DNA from: Bacillota bacterium
GTDB lineage: Bacteria; Bacillota_A; Clostridia; DSM-8532
Reading direction: 5' to 3'
Length of the DNA stretch: 13,897 nucleotides
NCBI GenBank assembly: GCA_023424865.1
Contig: JAFADM010000216.1
Coordinates: forward strand, 1 to 13,897
A model generated the notes under the pieces. The model did no database searches. It was given only the letters and a program-made list of their open reading frames with translations, and was not told the DNA's origin. This document shows positions 1 through 7,457 of the stretch, piece after piece. The stretch's first letter is position 1, and the number at the start of each line of letters is the position of its first letter. Both the position numbers and the translations under genes were made by a program.

Positions 1-771
1 CCCGGACTGGGAATATGGGATAGTCCCTGGGTAGGCCTCAAGCACTTTATTCGTTTTGTTACTTACCCGGATTTCTGGCAGATGATGCAAAACACTTTGT
101 CCATTACGCTTTATTCATTGGCCACGTTCCCGTGCGCGATTTTTTTGGCTATTTTCCTTAATGAGATGAAAAACAGGAAATTTCAGAAAACCGTGCAAAT
201 GATTACCTATGCGCCCCATTTTCTGTCCACGGTGGTGCTGTGCAGCCTTGTCCTCATGCTGACTCACAAAAGTACGGGACCGATTAATAATGTTCTGGAT
301 ATTTTGGGCTTGCAGCGAATTGATTTTATGACCCAGCCCGCTTATTTTTCAAGCGTGTATGTCTGGTCAGGGGTTTGGCAGAGTTTGGGATGGAATTCCA
401 TCATTTATATTGCGGCTCTCGCCAATGTATCCCCGGAACTCATTGACGCCGCAAAAATCGACGGGGCAGGGCGGTTCCAGGTTATCCGCTATATCAATAT
501 TCCCACCATTTTGCCCACCATCATCATTACGTTTATACTCAACACGGGCAGCCTTTTGTCCGTGGGCTTTGAAAAGATCTTCCTGCTACAGAATGATTTG
601 AACCTGGCGGCGTCAAGGGTTATTTCAACCTATACCTATGAAATTGGTATATTAGGCGGTCAATTCAGCTACTCCTCCGCCATCGGTTTTTTCAACAATG
701 TTGTTAATATTCTGATGCTTCTTGTGGTAAATACCGTTTCCAAGAAAGTGTCGGACATTGGTTTATGGTGA
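1..771 (+). CDS. ABC sugar transporter permease, LplB-type (5' end outside window)
   Basis: This is an inner-membrane permease subunit of a carbohydrate ABC importer (MetI-like fold, LplB/YtcP-related family). The reading frame is open from base 1, so the gene starts upstream; 256 residues are visible and about 50 N-terminal residues, including the first membrane helix, are probably missing. The visible part has several hydrophobic helices. It also has the cytoplasmic EAA loop encoded at about 430-516, read as ELIDAAKIDGAGRF followed by an IP-T-ILP stretch; this loop docks on the ATPase. The stop codon lies next to the ribosome-binding site of the second permease gene, so the two are translationally coupled and should form a heterodimer. 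Family membership is firm. The exact sugar is not readable from the sequence; fucosylated oligosaccharides are inferred from the GH29 neighbours. Confidence 0.93.
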   Translation, partial: PGLGIWDSPWVGLKHFIRFVTYPDFWQMMQNTLSITLYSLATFPCAIFLAIFLNEMKNRKFQKTVQMITYAPHFLSTVVLCSLVLMLTHKSTGPINNVLDILGLQRIDFMTQPAYFSSVYVWSGVWQSLGWNSIIYIAALANVSPELIDAAKIDGAGRFQVIRYINIPTILPTIIITFILNTGSLLSVGFEKIFLLQNDLNLAASRVISTYTYEIGILGGQFSYSSAIGFFNNVVNILMLLVVNTVSKKVSDIGLW

Positions 772-777
772 AAGGAG
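771..777 (+). promoter_or_regulatory. Ribosome-binding site that favours a TTG start for the second permease
   Basis: AAAGGAG lies here, and eight bases later an in-frame TTG (786-788) opens a protein beginning MKPNSSDKIFDW. The in-frame ATG at 765 has no Shine-Dalgarno match upstream and lies upstream of this site. The site overlaps the last base of the first permease stop codon. Confidence 0.6.
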
Positions 778-785
778 AAATACAC

Positions 786-1685
786 TTGAAGCCCAACAGC
801 AGCGATAAAATCTTTGACTGGTCCATTAATATTTTTATGCTTATTTTACTTTTCTTAATGATCTACCCCCTGTATTTTACGGTTATCGCGTCCATATCCG
901 ACCCCTATATGGTAGCCAAGGGCAAGGTAACCCTTTGGCCCACCGGGTTTACCCTGAATTCCTATAAACAGGTTTTTGCCTACAGTCAAATATGGGTTGG
1001 TTATAAAAATACTCTTTTTTACACTATTTTTGGAACCCTGTTCAACCTTTTCCTGACCATACCTGCAGCTTACGGGCTGAGTAAAAAAAGCCTGCCGGGA
1101 AGGAGCCTTATTACCCTGTTTTTTGTGTTTACCATGTACTTCAGCGGCGGCATGGTGCCTACATACCTTCTGGTCAAGGATCTTGGCTTAATCAATACGC
1201 CCTATGTGCTGGTAATACTGGGTGGCATCAGCGTTTACAACATGGTAATCACCCGTGTGTATTTTGCAGGGATATCGGACTCCATTTATGAGGCGGCGCG
1301 TATCGACGGTGCCTCGGAGTTCAGAATTTTTATCCGGATCACCCTGCCCTTGGCCATTCCCATTATTGCGGTTATTTCTCTGTATTATGCCGTCAGTCAC
1401 TGGAACAGCTACTTTAATGCCATGCTCTATGTGACGAAAACCGATCTCGAACCCCTTCAATCCGTTCTTAGAAAGGTGCTTATCTTAAATGAAAACGCCC
1501 TGAACGAACAAATTATGCAGGAAATTTCAGGCGATGAGCTGATTGACAGGGCAAAGCGAGCTTACGCGGCCTATACCATGCGTTTTTCCATGGTATTTAT
1601 CGCAAGCGCCCCGTTGCTGATTGCCTATCCCTTTATCCAGAAGCATTTTGTCAAAGGAATTATGATAGGCTCACTGAAAGGCTGA
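786..1685 (+). CDS. ABC sugar transporter permease, LplC-type
   Basis: This is the second integral-membrane subunit of the same importer (MetI-like, LplC/YtcP-like family). From the TTG at 786 it has 299 residues, a usual length for the family, with about six predicted membrane helices; the first spans roughly residues 13-35. The family-typical YPLYF...ASISDP segment follows the first helix. The EAA loop reads SIYEAARIDGASEFRIF and ends in LPLAIPI (about residues 166-193). The C-terminus IQKHFVKGIMIGSLKG is also typical of LplC proteins. I prefer TTG 786 because AAAGGAG sits eight bases upstream; the alternative ATG at 765 would add seven residues and overlap the previous gene by seven bases without a ribosome-binding site. 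No ATP-binding subunit is encoded in the window, which is normal for this family because such importers usually share an MsmX/MsmK-type ATPase encoded elsewhere. Confidence 0.93.
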   Translation: MKPNSSDKIFDWSINIFMLILLFLMIYPLYFTVIASISDPYMVAKGKVTLWPTGFTLNSYKQVFAYSQIWVGYKNTLFYTIFGTLFNLFLTIPAAYGLSKKSLPGRSLITLFFVFTMYFSGGMVPTYLLVKDLGLINTPYVLVILGGISVYNMVITRVYFAGISDSIYEAARIDGASEFRIFIRITLPLAIPIIAVISLYYAVSHWNSYFNAMLYVTKTDLEPLQSVLRKVLILNENALNEQIMQEISGDELIDRAKRAYAAYTMRFSMVFIASAPLLIAYPFIQKHFVKGIMIGSLKG

Positions 1686-1706
1686 TAACCGTATATTAAC
1701 GGTTAT
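1685..1706 (+). promoter_or_regulatory. Intergenic stem-loop between permease and binding-protein genes
   Basis: ATAACCGT (1685-1692) and ACGGTTAT (1699-1706) are perfect 8-base inverted arms around a six-base loop. The left arm begins on the last base of the permease stop codon, and no T-run follows. The element is therefore more likely an mRNA-processing or stability stem, or an operator, than a terminator. Function is inferred from position only. Confidence 0.45.
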
Positions 1707-1740
1707 AATAAAGGGTTTAAACATAAACAGGAGGGAATTT

Positions 1741-3480
1741 ATGAAAACAAGCAAACTCATATCTCTTTTGCTGTCGGGAGCAATGCTGGCAGGCCTTGCG
1801 GCATGCGGGGACAGCCCGGCGAATACCCCCAACACCCCAAGTTCCACCCCAAACGCCACCTCAACTCAAGAAGCCAGCCCCTATCCGGAGTACCTGAACC
1901 TGGACGGCTACCGTCCCATTGTAAAGGAAGGAACGGATGTCACCCTTTCCTTGATGGTGCGGCGTGACGCCAATGCGTCGTCAAACATTAACGACAATTA
2001 TTTTGTGAAATTCATTGAAGAGGTGCTTAATGTTAATCTGGAAATTGAAGAGGTTTTTGGGGACACTGCGGAGCGCAGGAATTTGATGTTCGCCTCCAAT
2101 GACTTGAAGGACATCATTATTAATGTAGGGCTTTCCGCTAATAACATTGTCACTTACGGGCAGGAGGAAGGACAGCTTCTGGCTATGAGCGACTACATAA
2201 ACGAAACGCTGACCCCCGCCATCAAAGCCTCGCTGGAGGGAGAGGATATGGCTGTGGCCTCCAACACCACTCCAGATGGGAAAATGTATACCATACCCAA
2301 CTTTAATGAGGTTTATGAGGGCTTCGGCGATACTATCGGCATGCAGCGGGTATTTATCAATCAAAAATGGCTGGATGGCGTTGGCCTTTCCGTGCCCAAA
2401 ACCCTGGATGAATTTGTTGCCATGCTCCGGGCCTTTAAAGAGCAGGATCCCATGGGTGTGGGCAAGGAAAACGCGGTTCCCATGCTGTCAAGCTGGGGAC
2501 AGGACAGGATTTTTCTCCTAAATGCCTTCGGTTGGCTTGGCGGCAGTATCCTGGGGACCGATCCCGCCCTGGATGTGGATGAAAAGCGGGTGACCATTCC
2601 CTGCGGCGAACCGGAGTTTGCCGAATACATTAAGCTTATGAATACCCTGTATACCGAAGGGCTGATTGACGAGGATTTCTTTACCATTGACCGTACCGCC
2701 GCACGGGCACTGTTTGTGGAAGGCGTGGTAGGCGTTGTCTGTGATTCAGCACCCTATGTCTCCATGCCTGAGACCTTTTCGGATTATGTCGCGGCCGCTC
2801 CCGTCACAAGCCAGTGGACCCAAAAGGCTTTTACCGAGAAGAGCAAGGTTTACACTCTGGGTTACACCTTCGTTTCCTCAAAAACAAAGTATCCTGAGGT
2901 TTGCATGCGTCTCATTGACTACATGTTCACAAAGGAGGGCTCCCTCTACAGCTATTATGGGCCCGCAGCCGGTTCGGAGGACACCCTCGGTCTTGTGGGC
3001 GGCTTTACGCTTGACAGTGACGGATCCACCATTGTTTTTCCGGATGTGGTGAGCAAGAAGCGTGAAAGCGAGTACGATTACCGTGTCAATTCGATTATTC
3101 TCTCCCAGGCCCAGCCCACAGACCCAAGGGGGAGGGAGCTATACAGGCAGGAGCTTTTGGGAATAGCCAACCCCCAGTACAAGGCCCTTGACCTGACCAA
3201 TGGCGACGATCATTACCGTTACCTTTGCTTCAGCGCCCATCAGGGATTCCTGGTGGACGGCCTCCCCACAGCCTTTCTCGGAAGTGATCTCATCGATAAA
3301 ACCACCGACCTGTATACGGTAATCAACAGCTATGTCCAGTCGGAAACCGCCCGTTTCATTGTGGGTCAGAGGCCCTTGAGCGAACTGGACAGCTACTTCC
3401 AAGAGCTTAAGAACCTGGGATATGACGAGTACAGGCAGATTTATGTGGATCTCTATTCCGATTACACCTCGGGATTGTAA
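1741..3480 (+). CDS. Extracellular solute-binding lipoprotein of the sugar ABC importer, LplA-type
   Basis: This is the high-affinity substrate-binding component, anchored to the outer face of the membrane. The 579-residue protein starts with a lipoprotein signal peptide: a Lys-containing n-region, a hydrophobic core and the lipobox LAAC with lipidated Cys22. A Pro/Thr/Ser/Asn-rich tether (about residues 24-48) follows. The rest is a type 2 periplasmic-binding-protein fold of the large LplA/YtcQ class; the lengths of this class (about 500-580) match. Aromatic residues are frequent, as in oligosaccharide binders. CAGGAGGG at 1728-1735 is the ribosome-binding site and fixes the ATG. It follows the permeases by 55 bases across a stem-loop and is surely in the same operon. 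The ligand is unknown; a fucose-containing oligosaccharide is inferred from the neighbouring GH29 genes. Confidence 0.94.
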   Translation: MKTSKLISLLLSGAMLAGLAACGDSPANTPNTPSSTPNATSTQEASPYPEYLNLDGYRPIVKEGTDVTLSLMVRRDANASSNINDNYFVKFIEEVLNVNLEIEEVFGDTAERRNLMFASNDLKDIIINVGLSANNIVTYGQEEGQLLAMSDYINETLTPAIKASLEGEDMAVASNTTPDGKMYTIPNFNEVYEGFGDTIGMQRVFINQKWLDGVGLSVPKTLDEFVAMLRAFKEQDPMGVGKENAVPMLSSWGQDRIFLLNAFGWLGGSILGTDPALDVDEKRVTIPCGEPEFAEYIKLMNTLYTEGLIDEDFFTIDRTAARALFVEGVVGVVCDSAPYVSMPETFSDYVAAAPVTSQWTQKAFTEKSKVYTLGYTFVSSKTKYPEVCMRLIDYMFTKEGSLYSYYGPAAGSEDTLGLVGGFTLDSDGSTIVFPDVVSKKRESEYDYRVNSIILSQAQPTDPRGRELYRQELLGIANPQYKALDLTNGDDHYRYLCFSAHQGFLVDGLPTAFLGSDLIDKTTDLYTVINSYVQSETARFIVGQRPLSELDSYFQELKNLGYDEYRQIYVDLYSDYTSGL

Positions 3481-3501
3481 GAATTTTTCCGCGAAAGAGA
3501 A

Positions 3502-3584
3502 GAACCCCAACCCGCTGACGCAATCGAAGATTGCTTGCGGGTACCCGGGAACCTTGTTGCTTCGCAATAAGAACCCCACCCGCT
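3502..3584 (+). repeat. Pair of hairpins flanked by near-identical GAACCCC(A)ACCCGCT repeats
   Basis: Two copies of one sequence, GAACCCCAACCCGCT (3502-3516) and GAACCCCACCCGCT (3571-3584), differ by a single A. Hairpin 1 has outer arms ACCCGC (3510-3515) and GCGGGT (3537-3542) and inner arms GCAATC (3520-3525) and GATTGC (3529-3534) around loop GAA. Hairpin 2 pairs CTTGTTGC (3553-3560) with GCAATAAG (3564-3571), including one G-T wobble, around loop TTC. The two three-base loops are complementary. No T-run follows either hairpin, so neither is an intrinsic terminator. The element could be a REP-like dispersed palindrome or an mRNA-processing or stability structure setting binding-protein output above that of downstream genes. 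It fills most of the 150-base gap between the lipoprotein gene and the GH29-like gene. Confidence 0.6.
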
Positions 3585-3630
3585 TAGCAAACGCCTACCA
3601 ACCATAAGCTTCTGAGGAGTTGATTGCAGC

Positions 3631-5070
3631 ATGGATCAGAATAACGAAAACAAGAAGATCATGCCCTTAAGATACAATGAGAAAACCTGGCTCTCCGGGC
3701 GTATCGCGGAAACAACGGGAGGCTTTGCCTCCCACAGGGGAGCCCAGGCCTATTGCCTTCATTTCAGAGGGGACGGGAGCGCCGTGTGGACGGTGGAGGC
3801 CGCAAGACAGGAGACTTTTGACCTGAAGCTGGCCTATTTTGCCGGAAAGGCGGCAGCACGGGTAACCCTGCGCCTGGGCAGCCAGACTGTCTGCCAGGTT
3901 TTTCCTCCCGTCAACGGCTATGCCTCCCAACAGATTCCTATGCGGGATCCGGCTATGATGCAAAACCCGGAGGATTGCGAAAGTGTGGAGGTGGTGGATA
4001 CGCTGACCATTCCTGAAGGGATACGGGAAATCCATTTGCAGGTGGAAACCCGTGGTGAATTCCGGGTGTTTTATCTGGAGCTGATACCCCGGAGCGCAAA
4101 AGCAGCTATTGAGGAGAAGGAAGCGGAAGCTGCACGCCTCCGGCCCTCCATCTTTGCGCTGGCGCAAAAAGGCTATGGCCTGTTTATTCACTGGACCGCG
4201 CGGACAAAGCCCCGGTACGGCGAGATGCTGCCCTATGAGGAGGCGGTAAACGCCTTTGACGCCGAGCGCTTCGCCCGGCAGGCCGAGGAAATGGGCGCCC
4301 AATATGTTATTTTCACCACCAATCATGGAAGCGAAGCTTTTCCCGCGCCCTTAACCGCCTGGAACAAATACCATCCCGGTAAAATAACCGCGAGGGATCT
4401 TCCGGCGGACTTAATCACTGCGCTGGAAAAGAGGGGAATTCAGCTGTTTCTCTACCTTCATATCCCCCATATGGCGGGCTTTCCCTCTGATTACGGCACC
4501 AGCTTCAATTTTACCAATACCGCCATGCGGGATACCGCCGCACAATCGGAGATCTGCGGACGCATCTGTGAAATGCTTGAGGAGATAGGCCTGCGCTACG
4601 GCGAAAAACTGGCGGGGTACTGGCTGGACTGCTGGCAGCCTATGGTGCTGAAATACGGAACCGATCCTACGGAGCAGGTTTACAAGGCGGCAAAAGCGGG
4701 AAACAGCAGGCGTCTTACCTCCTTCGCCTTTGGGGTGCGTTGCCCTACCTGTACGCCGTGGCAGGATTATGCCTGCGGCGAGACACGGGTTATCGGCATG
4801 CTGCCAAAGGAGGGAAGGTATGCCGGGGGACAGAGCAAAGGGTATCCCTACCATTCCATTCTGGTTCTTGACGACGACTGGTGGCATGATTTTTACGACA
4901 ACCCCATTGCGGATCCCCAGTACAGCGCGGATCAGCTGTCGGACTATATCCGGGGCTGCATGAAAAACGGCGGGCTGGTAACGGTGAATACTGCGGTTTA
5001 CCAGGACGGTACCGTATCTCCCAAAACGATGGACGTGATGAAGCTTACCAAAAAACGGGTTTATGCTTGA
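3631..5070 (+). CDS. Divergent GH29 (alpha-L-fucosidase-like) protein with N-terminal beta-rich domain
   Basis: The 479-residue protein has no signal peptide and should be cytosolic. Residues about 20-153 form a beta-rich segment resembling a galactose-binding-like module. A charged helix (about 155-172) links it to a GH29-type (beta/alpha)8 barrel that begins at GLFIHW (183-188). Landmarks by eye alignment with the GH29 gene downstream are GYWLDCW, whose Asp333 matches the GH29 nucleophile, and NGGLVTVN (446-453), matching the KGGNYLLNVG region. Two canonical features differ: KHHDGF is replaced by NHGSEAF (231-237), and the Glu of the W-E-T motif aligns with His408. It may therefore have altered specificity or mechanism, or be inactive. 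GAGGAG at 3614-3619 lies 11 bases before the ATG. Most databases would call this alpha-L-fucosidase; I am confident of the superfamily and not of the activity. Confidence 0.8.
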   Translation: MDQNNENKKIMPLRYNEKTWLSGRIAETTGGFASHRGAQAYCLHFRGDGSAVWTVEAARQETFDLKLAYFAGKAAARVTLRLGSQTVCQVFPPVNGYASQQIPMRDPAMMQNPEDCESVEVVDTLTIPEGIREIHLQVETRGEFRVFYLELIPRSAKAAIEEKEAEAARLRPSIFALAQKGYGLFIHWTARTKPRYGEMLPYEEAVNAFDAERFARQAEEMGAQYVIFTTNHGSEAFPAPLTAWNKYHPGKITARDLPADLITALEKRGIQLFLYLHIPHMAGFPSDYGTSFNFTNTAMRDTAAQSEICGRICEMLEEIGLRYGEKLAGYWLDCWQPMVLKYGTDPTEQVYKAAKAGNSRRLTSFAFGVRCPTCTPWQDYACGETRVIGMLPKEGRYAGGQSKGYPYHSILVLDDDWWHDFYDNPIADPQYSADQLSDYIRGCMKNGGLVTVNTAVYQDGTVSPKTMDVMKLTKKRVYA

Positions 5071-5095
5071 CAACGGACAGGTTTGGCACTACCGT
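5067..5095 (+). promoter_or_regulatory. Possible weak promoter for the regulator gene
   Basis: A perfect TTGACA (5067-5072) overlaps the stop codon of the GH29-like gene. At 17-base spacing lies TACCGT (5090-5095), which matches only three of six positions of the -10 consensus. It could give the regulator some expression independent of the operon. The poor -10 keeps this tentative. Confidence 0.22.
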
Positions 5096-5155
5096 ATTGT
5101 CTGATAAGAACATGGGCGGACGGCTCCGGATCGTCCGGTGAGGAGAAGCGGCGGT

Positions 5156-7330
5156 ATGAAACTTTATAAGCGCCTGAAAAGAGGGAGAAGTGTCTTTGTA
5201 TCCTATGCCATATCCTTCATGAGTATTGTCCTTTTATCCTGCCTGTTGGTGGGGGCTCTGCTCTTCTGGTTCTCGGTGAGGGATTTGCGGACGTCGGCCA
5301 TAAAGGATTCGGAAAACCGACTTCATGCCGCTGTTGAGGATTTTGAAAGGCAGCTTGACTCCATGCGCAGCATCGCGCTGAATCTGTCTCAGACCGAGCA
5401 GTTCCGGCCAAGCTACTTCAGGCGAAATAAATATTATGAAACGGAGCTTCTTAACTACTTCAAGCAATACCGCCAGGCCCTTGTGATTTCTCAGGATTAC
5501 TTTCTGGTGTATCACGATGCCGACACCGTTTTTCAGTCCAACGGAAACTCCAACAGCTTTCAGGCCTATGCGAAATACCTTTTAAATCTGGAACCTTCCC
5601 AGGAGCTTTGGACATGGCTTTGTGAGCCGGGCATTATGTCCGTTCTGCCCGGTGAGGAGAATTACCTGCTTTTCTCCTTTGCCGTGAATACAAAGCCTGT
5701 TTATTCAAGTAACGGAAACGCAACCCTGTGCTACATAGTTAAGCGGGATGATGTTGAAAATAGGCTTCTGGACATCACAGGCGAGCTTGACGGGAAAATA
5801 GCACTATACTATGACGATATCCTGATTACGCCTCATGCCCTTGAGGATGCGGAGGAAATTATCCGCTCTCAATCTTCAAGCGGTAGAATTTCATTGCGGC
5901 TGGAGCTCAGCCCGGAAAACATATTAAACGGGTTCTCCTTTTTCAGCACCACTTCCCTGATTTTAACGGTGGTACTGGTTGTTGTGCTGCTTCTGTCGGC
6001 CTTCGCCGCCGCTTACCGCATTTACCTTCCCATACGCGCCCTGTCGTCCAAATACGCCAGGGAGGAAACCTCCAAAAAGGAAGCGGGGAACGAACTCAAA
6101 AATATTGACACCCTGCTGGGGAGCCTTGTTAAAAAGGAGGAGCTGACGGAAAAGCAGCTGCGGGAACAGTTGGCCATTTTAAAGGAGCAGATGCTTCGCC
6201 TCATCGTCAAAGGTAATTATTATCCGTCCCTGCAAAACCGGCTGAAGCTTCTGGGAATAAAGCTTGACGGACTTTATTACTGTATCCTGTCCTGCCGGAT
6301 AAGGGAGGGGGTGGCGGGAACAAGACGATCCCTTCAGGAGGTCATCTTTTTAATTGAGGATTTGTCCGAAGCGGAAATGGCGTTTTACCCCATATCCGAG
6401 GAGCCCCAGTCCGTAACGGTTCTGCTAAACCTGAAGGAAGCCTATCTGGCGGAAGAAGCCAGGGAGCTGCTGTACTCGCTCTTTGAAGCGGAGGGCTTTG
6501 AAGTGAAAATAGGGAGAGGCGAGATCTATGATAATTTGCAGCAGGTGCCCGCCTCCTATCTGGAAGCACTTTCGGACACCGTACGTCAGGATCGGGTTAC
6601 GGTTCCTGATTACGAGAAGGAGGAATGGGGTTCGGATGCGTCGGTGGATCAATACACCTACAATTCAGCCCTTGTGAGCCGCATGATCCATTTTGTGCGG
6701 GAAGGCAATCTGGAACAGGCTAAAAACTGTCTTGCCGCGCTTAGCGACTCCATTAGGGACATTTCCCTTTCCATCCTGGCGCGAAAATACATCTACAGTG
6801 ATGTGGCGACCCTTCTGGTTCGGGCCAGCAGGGAGATGAACCATCCCTTAAGCGAGAGGCAGATAAGCGTCCTGCTTACGGCGGATGATGGCGGCCTGTT
6901 TTTCGGCTGTATTGAAGACATTCTCGTTTATTGGGATGAAGCGCTTCGTAAGGACATTATTGCCGCCAATGAGAAAAACACCTGTCGGATTGTCAGACAT
7001 ATCCGGGAAAACTGTACCCGGTACGATTTGAGTCTGGATTCCATATCCCAGGAATTTGGTGTTTCACCTACATATTTAAGCCGCCTTATCAAGGATGCAA
7101 CAGGTGAAAACTACCGTGATTTTTTGGCTTCTCTTCGTATGGAAGCTGCTAAACGCCTGCTGACAGAGGAAAATGCCAGTGTGGCGGATGCATGCCAGAA
7201 GGTAGGGTATGCCAACATCTCCCATTTCATTAAGATGTTTCGCAGGGCGACAGGCATGACCCCGGCGCGGTACAGGGACGAATACGGCGCAATGCCCAAC
7301 AGCGAGAAGCCCTTTTGTCCCGAAGATTGA
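5156..7330 (+). CDS. Membrane-anchored sensor with AraC-type DNA-binding domain
   Basis: This is a one-component transcription regulator that spans the membrane and probably senses an extracellular sugar cue. The order in the 724-residue protein is a short basic N-terminus, TM helix 1 (about 14-38), an extracellular sensor region (about 39-262, Cache-like by position), TM helix 2 (about 263-288), a charged coiled-coil-like segment (about 295-350), a cytoplasmic mid region (about 355-600), and an AraC/XylS double helix-turn-helix (about 608-709). The last includes LSLDSISQEFGVSPTYLSRL and the family signature around VGYANISHFIKMFRRATGMTP. There is no histidine-kinase or receiver domain. I chose ATG 5156 because AGGAG (5141-5145) lies ten bases upstream; the in-frame GTG at 5138 would add six residues and overlap that site. 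A 5-bp hairpin (CCGGA/TCCGG, 5126-5138) precedes it. Its location inside the locus makes the locus its likely target. Confidence 0.92.
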   Translation: MKLYKRLKRGRSVFVSYAISFMSIVLLSCLLVGALLFWFSVRDLRTSAIKDSENRLHAAVEDFERQLDSMRSIALNLSQTEQFRPSYFRRNKYYETELLNYFKQYRQALVISQDYFLVYHDADTVFQSNGNSNSFQAYAKYLLNLEPSQELWTWLCEPGIMSVLPGEENYLLFSFAVNTKPVYSSNGNATLCYIVKRDDVENRLLDITGELDGKIALYYDDILITPHALEDAEEIIRSQSSSGRISLRLELSPENILNGFSFFSTTSLILTVVLVVVLLLSAFAAAYRIYLPIRALSSKYAREETSKKEAGNELKNIDTLLGSLVKKEELTEKQLREQLAILKEQMLRLIVKGNYYPSLQNRLKLLGIKLDGLYYCILSCRIREGVAGTRRSLQEVIFLIEDLSEAEMAFYPISEEPQSVTVLLNLKEAYLAEEARELLYSLFEAEGFEVKIGRGEIYDNLQQVPASYLEALSDTVRQDRVTVPDYEKEEWGSDASVDQYTYNSALVSRMIHFVREGNLEQAKNCLAALSDSIRDISLSILARKYIYSDVATLLVRASREMNHPLSERQISVLLTADDGGLFFGCIEDILVYWDEALRKDIIAANEKNTCRIVRHIRENCTRYDLSLDSISQEFGVSPTYLSRLIKDATGENYRDFLASLRMEAAKRLLTEENASVADACQKVGYANISHFIKMFRRATGMTPARYRDEYGAMPNSEKPFCPED

Positions 7331-7365
7331 GGTGGGTGGGCTTCTGCCATTCCCAGCATTCTAAT

Positions 7366-7394
7366 TTGCCAATGTAAAAAGTGAGTTTTATTAT
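7366..7394 (+). promoter_or_regulatory. Sigma-A-type promoter for the discoidin protein and GH29 genes
   Basis: TTGCCA (7366-7371) and TATTAT (7389-7394) each match five of six consensus bases at the ideal 17-base spacing. Transcription would begin near 7400, about 58 bases before the preferred start codon at 7458. The site lies in the longest non-coding gap after the regulator and would let the last two genes be controlled separately. Confidence 0.55.
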
Positions 7395-7398
7395 GGAC

Positions 7399-7426
7399 TT
7401 GTCTTTAAAATGAATTTGTCTTTAAA
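7399..7426 (+). promoter_or_regulatory. 11-bp direct repeat just downstream of the promoter, candidate operator
   Basis: TTGTCTTTAAA occurs at 7399-7409 and again at 7416-7426, with a 17-base period. It begins about five bases after the -10 element, so it overlaps the expected transcription start and early leader. AraC-family proteins typically bind directly repeated half-sites, and such a regulator is encoded immediately upstream, but a site at +1 would suit a repressor or roadblock better than a classical activator. The repeat is seen; the role is inference. Confidence 0.35.
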
Positions 7427-7457
7427 CAGGATCAAAAGAAAGGAAAGGTGCTTGGAG

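Noticed and set aside
3422..3607. Short plus-strand open frame running from the lipoprotein gene end through the hairpin pair
   Set aside because: It overlaps the lipoprotein gene in another frame and translates structured repeat sequence, with no convincing start signal.
3667..5073. Two minus-strand open frames of about 220 codons each opposite the GH29-like gene
   Set aside because: They mirror the coding strand and lack recognised motifs; the plus-strand product has a clear barrel pattern and ribosome-binding site.
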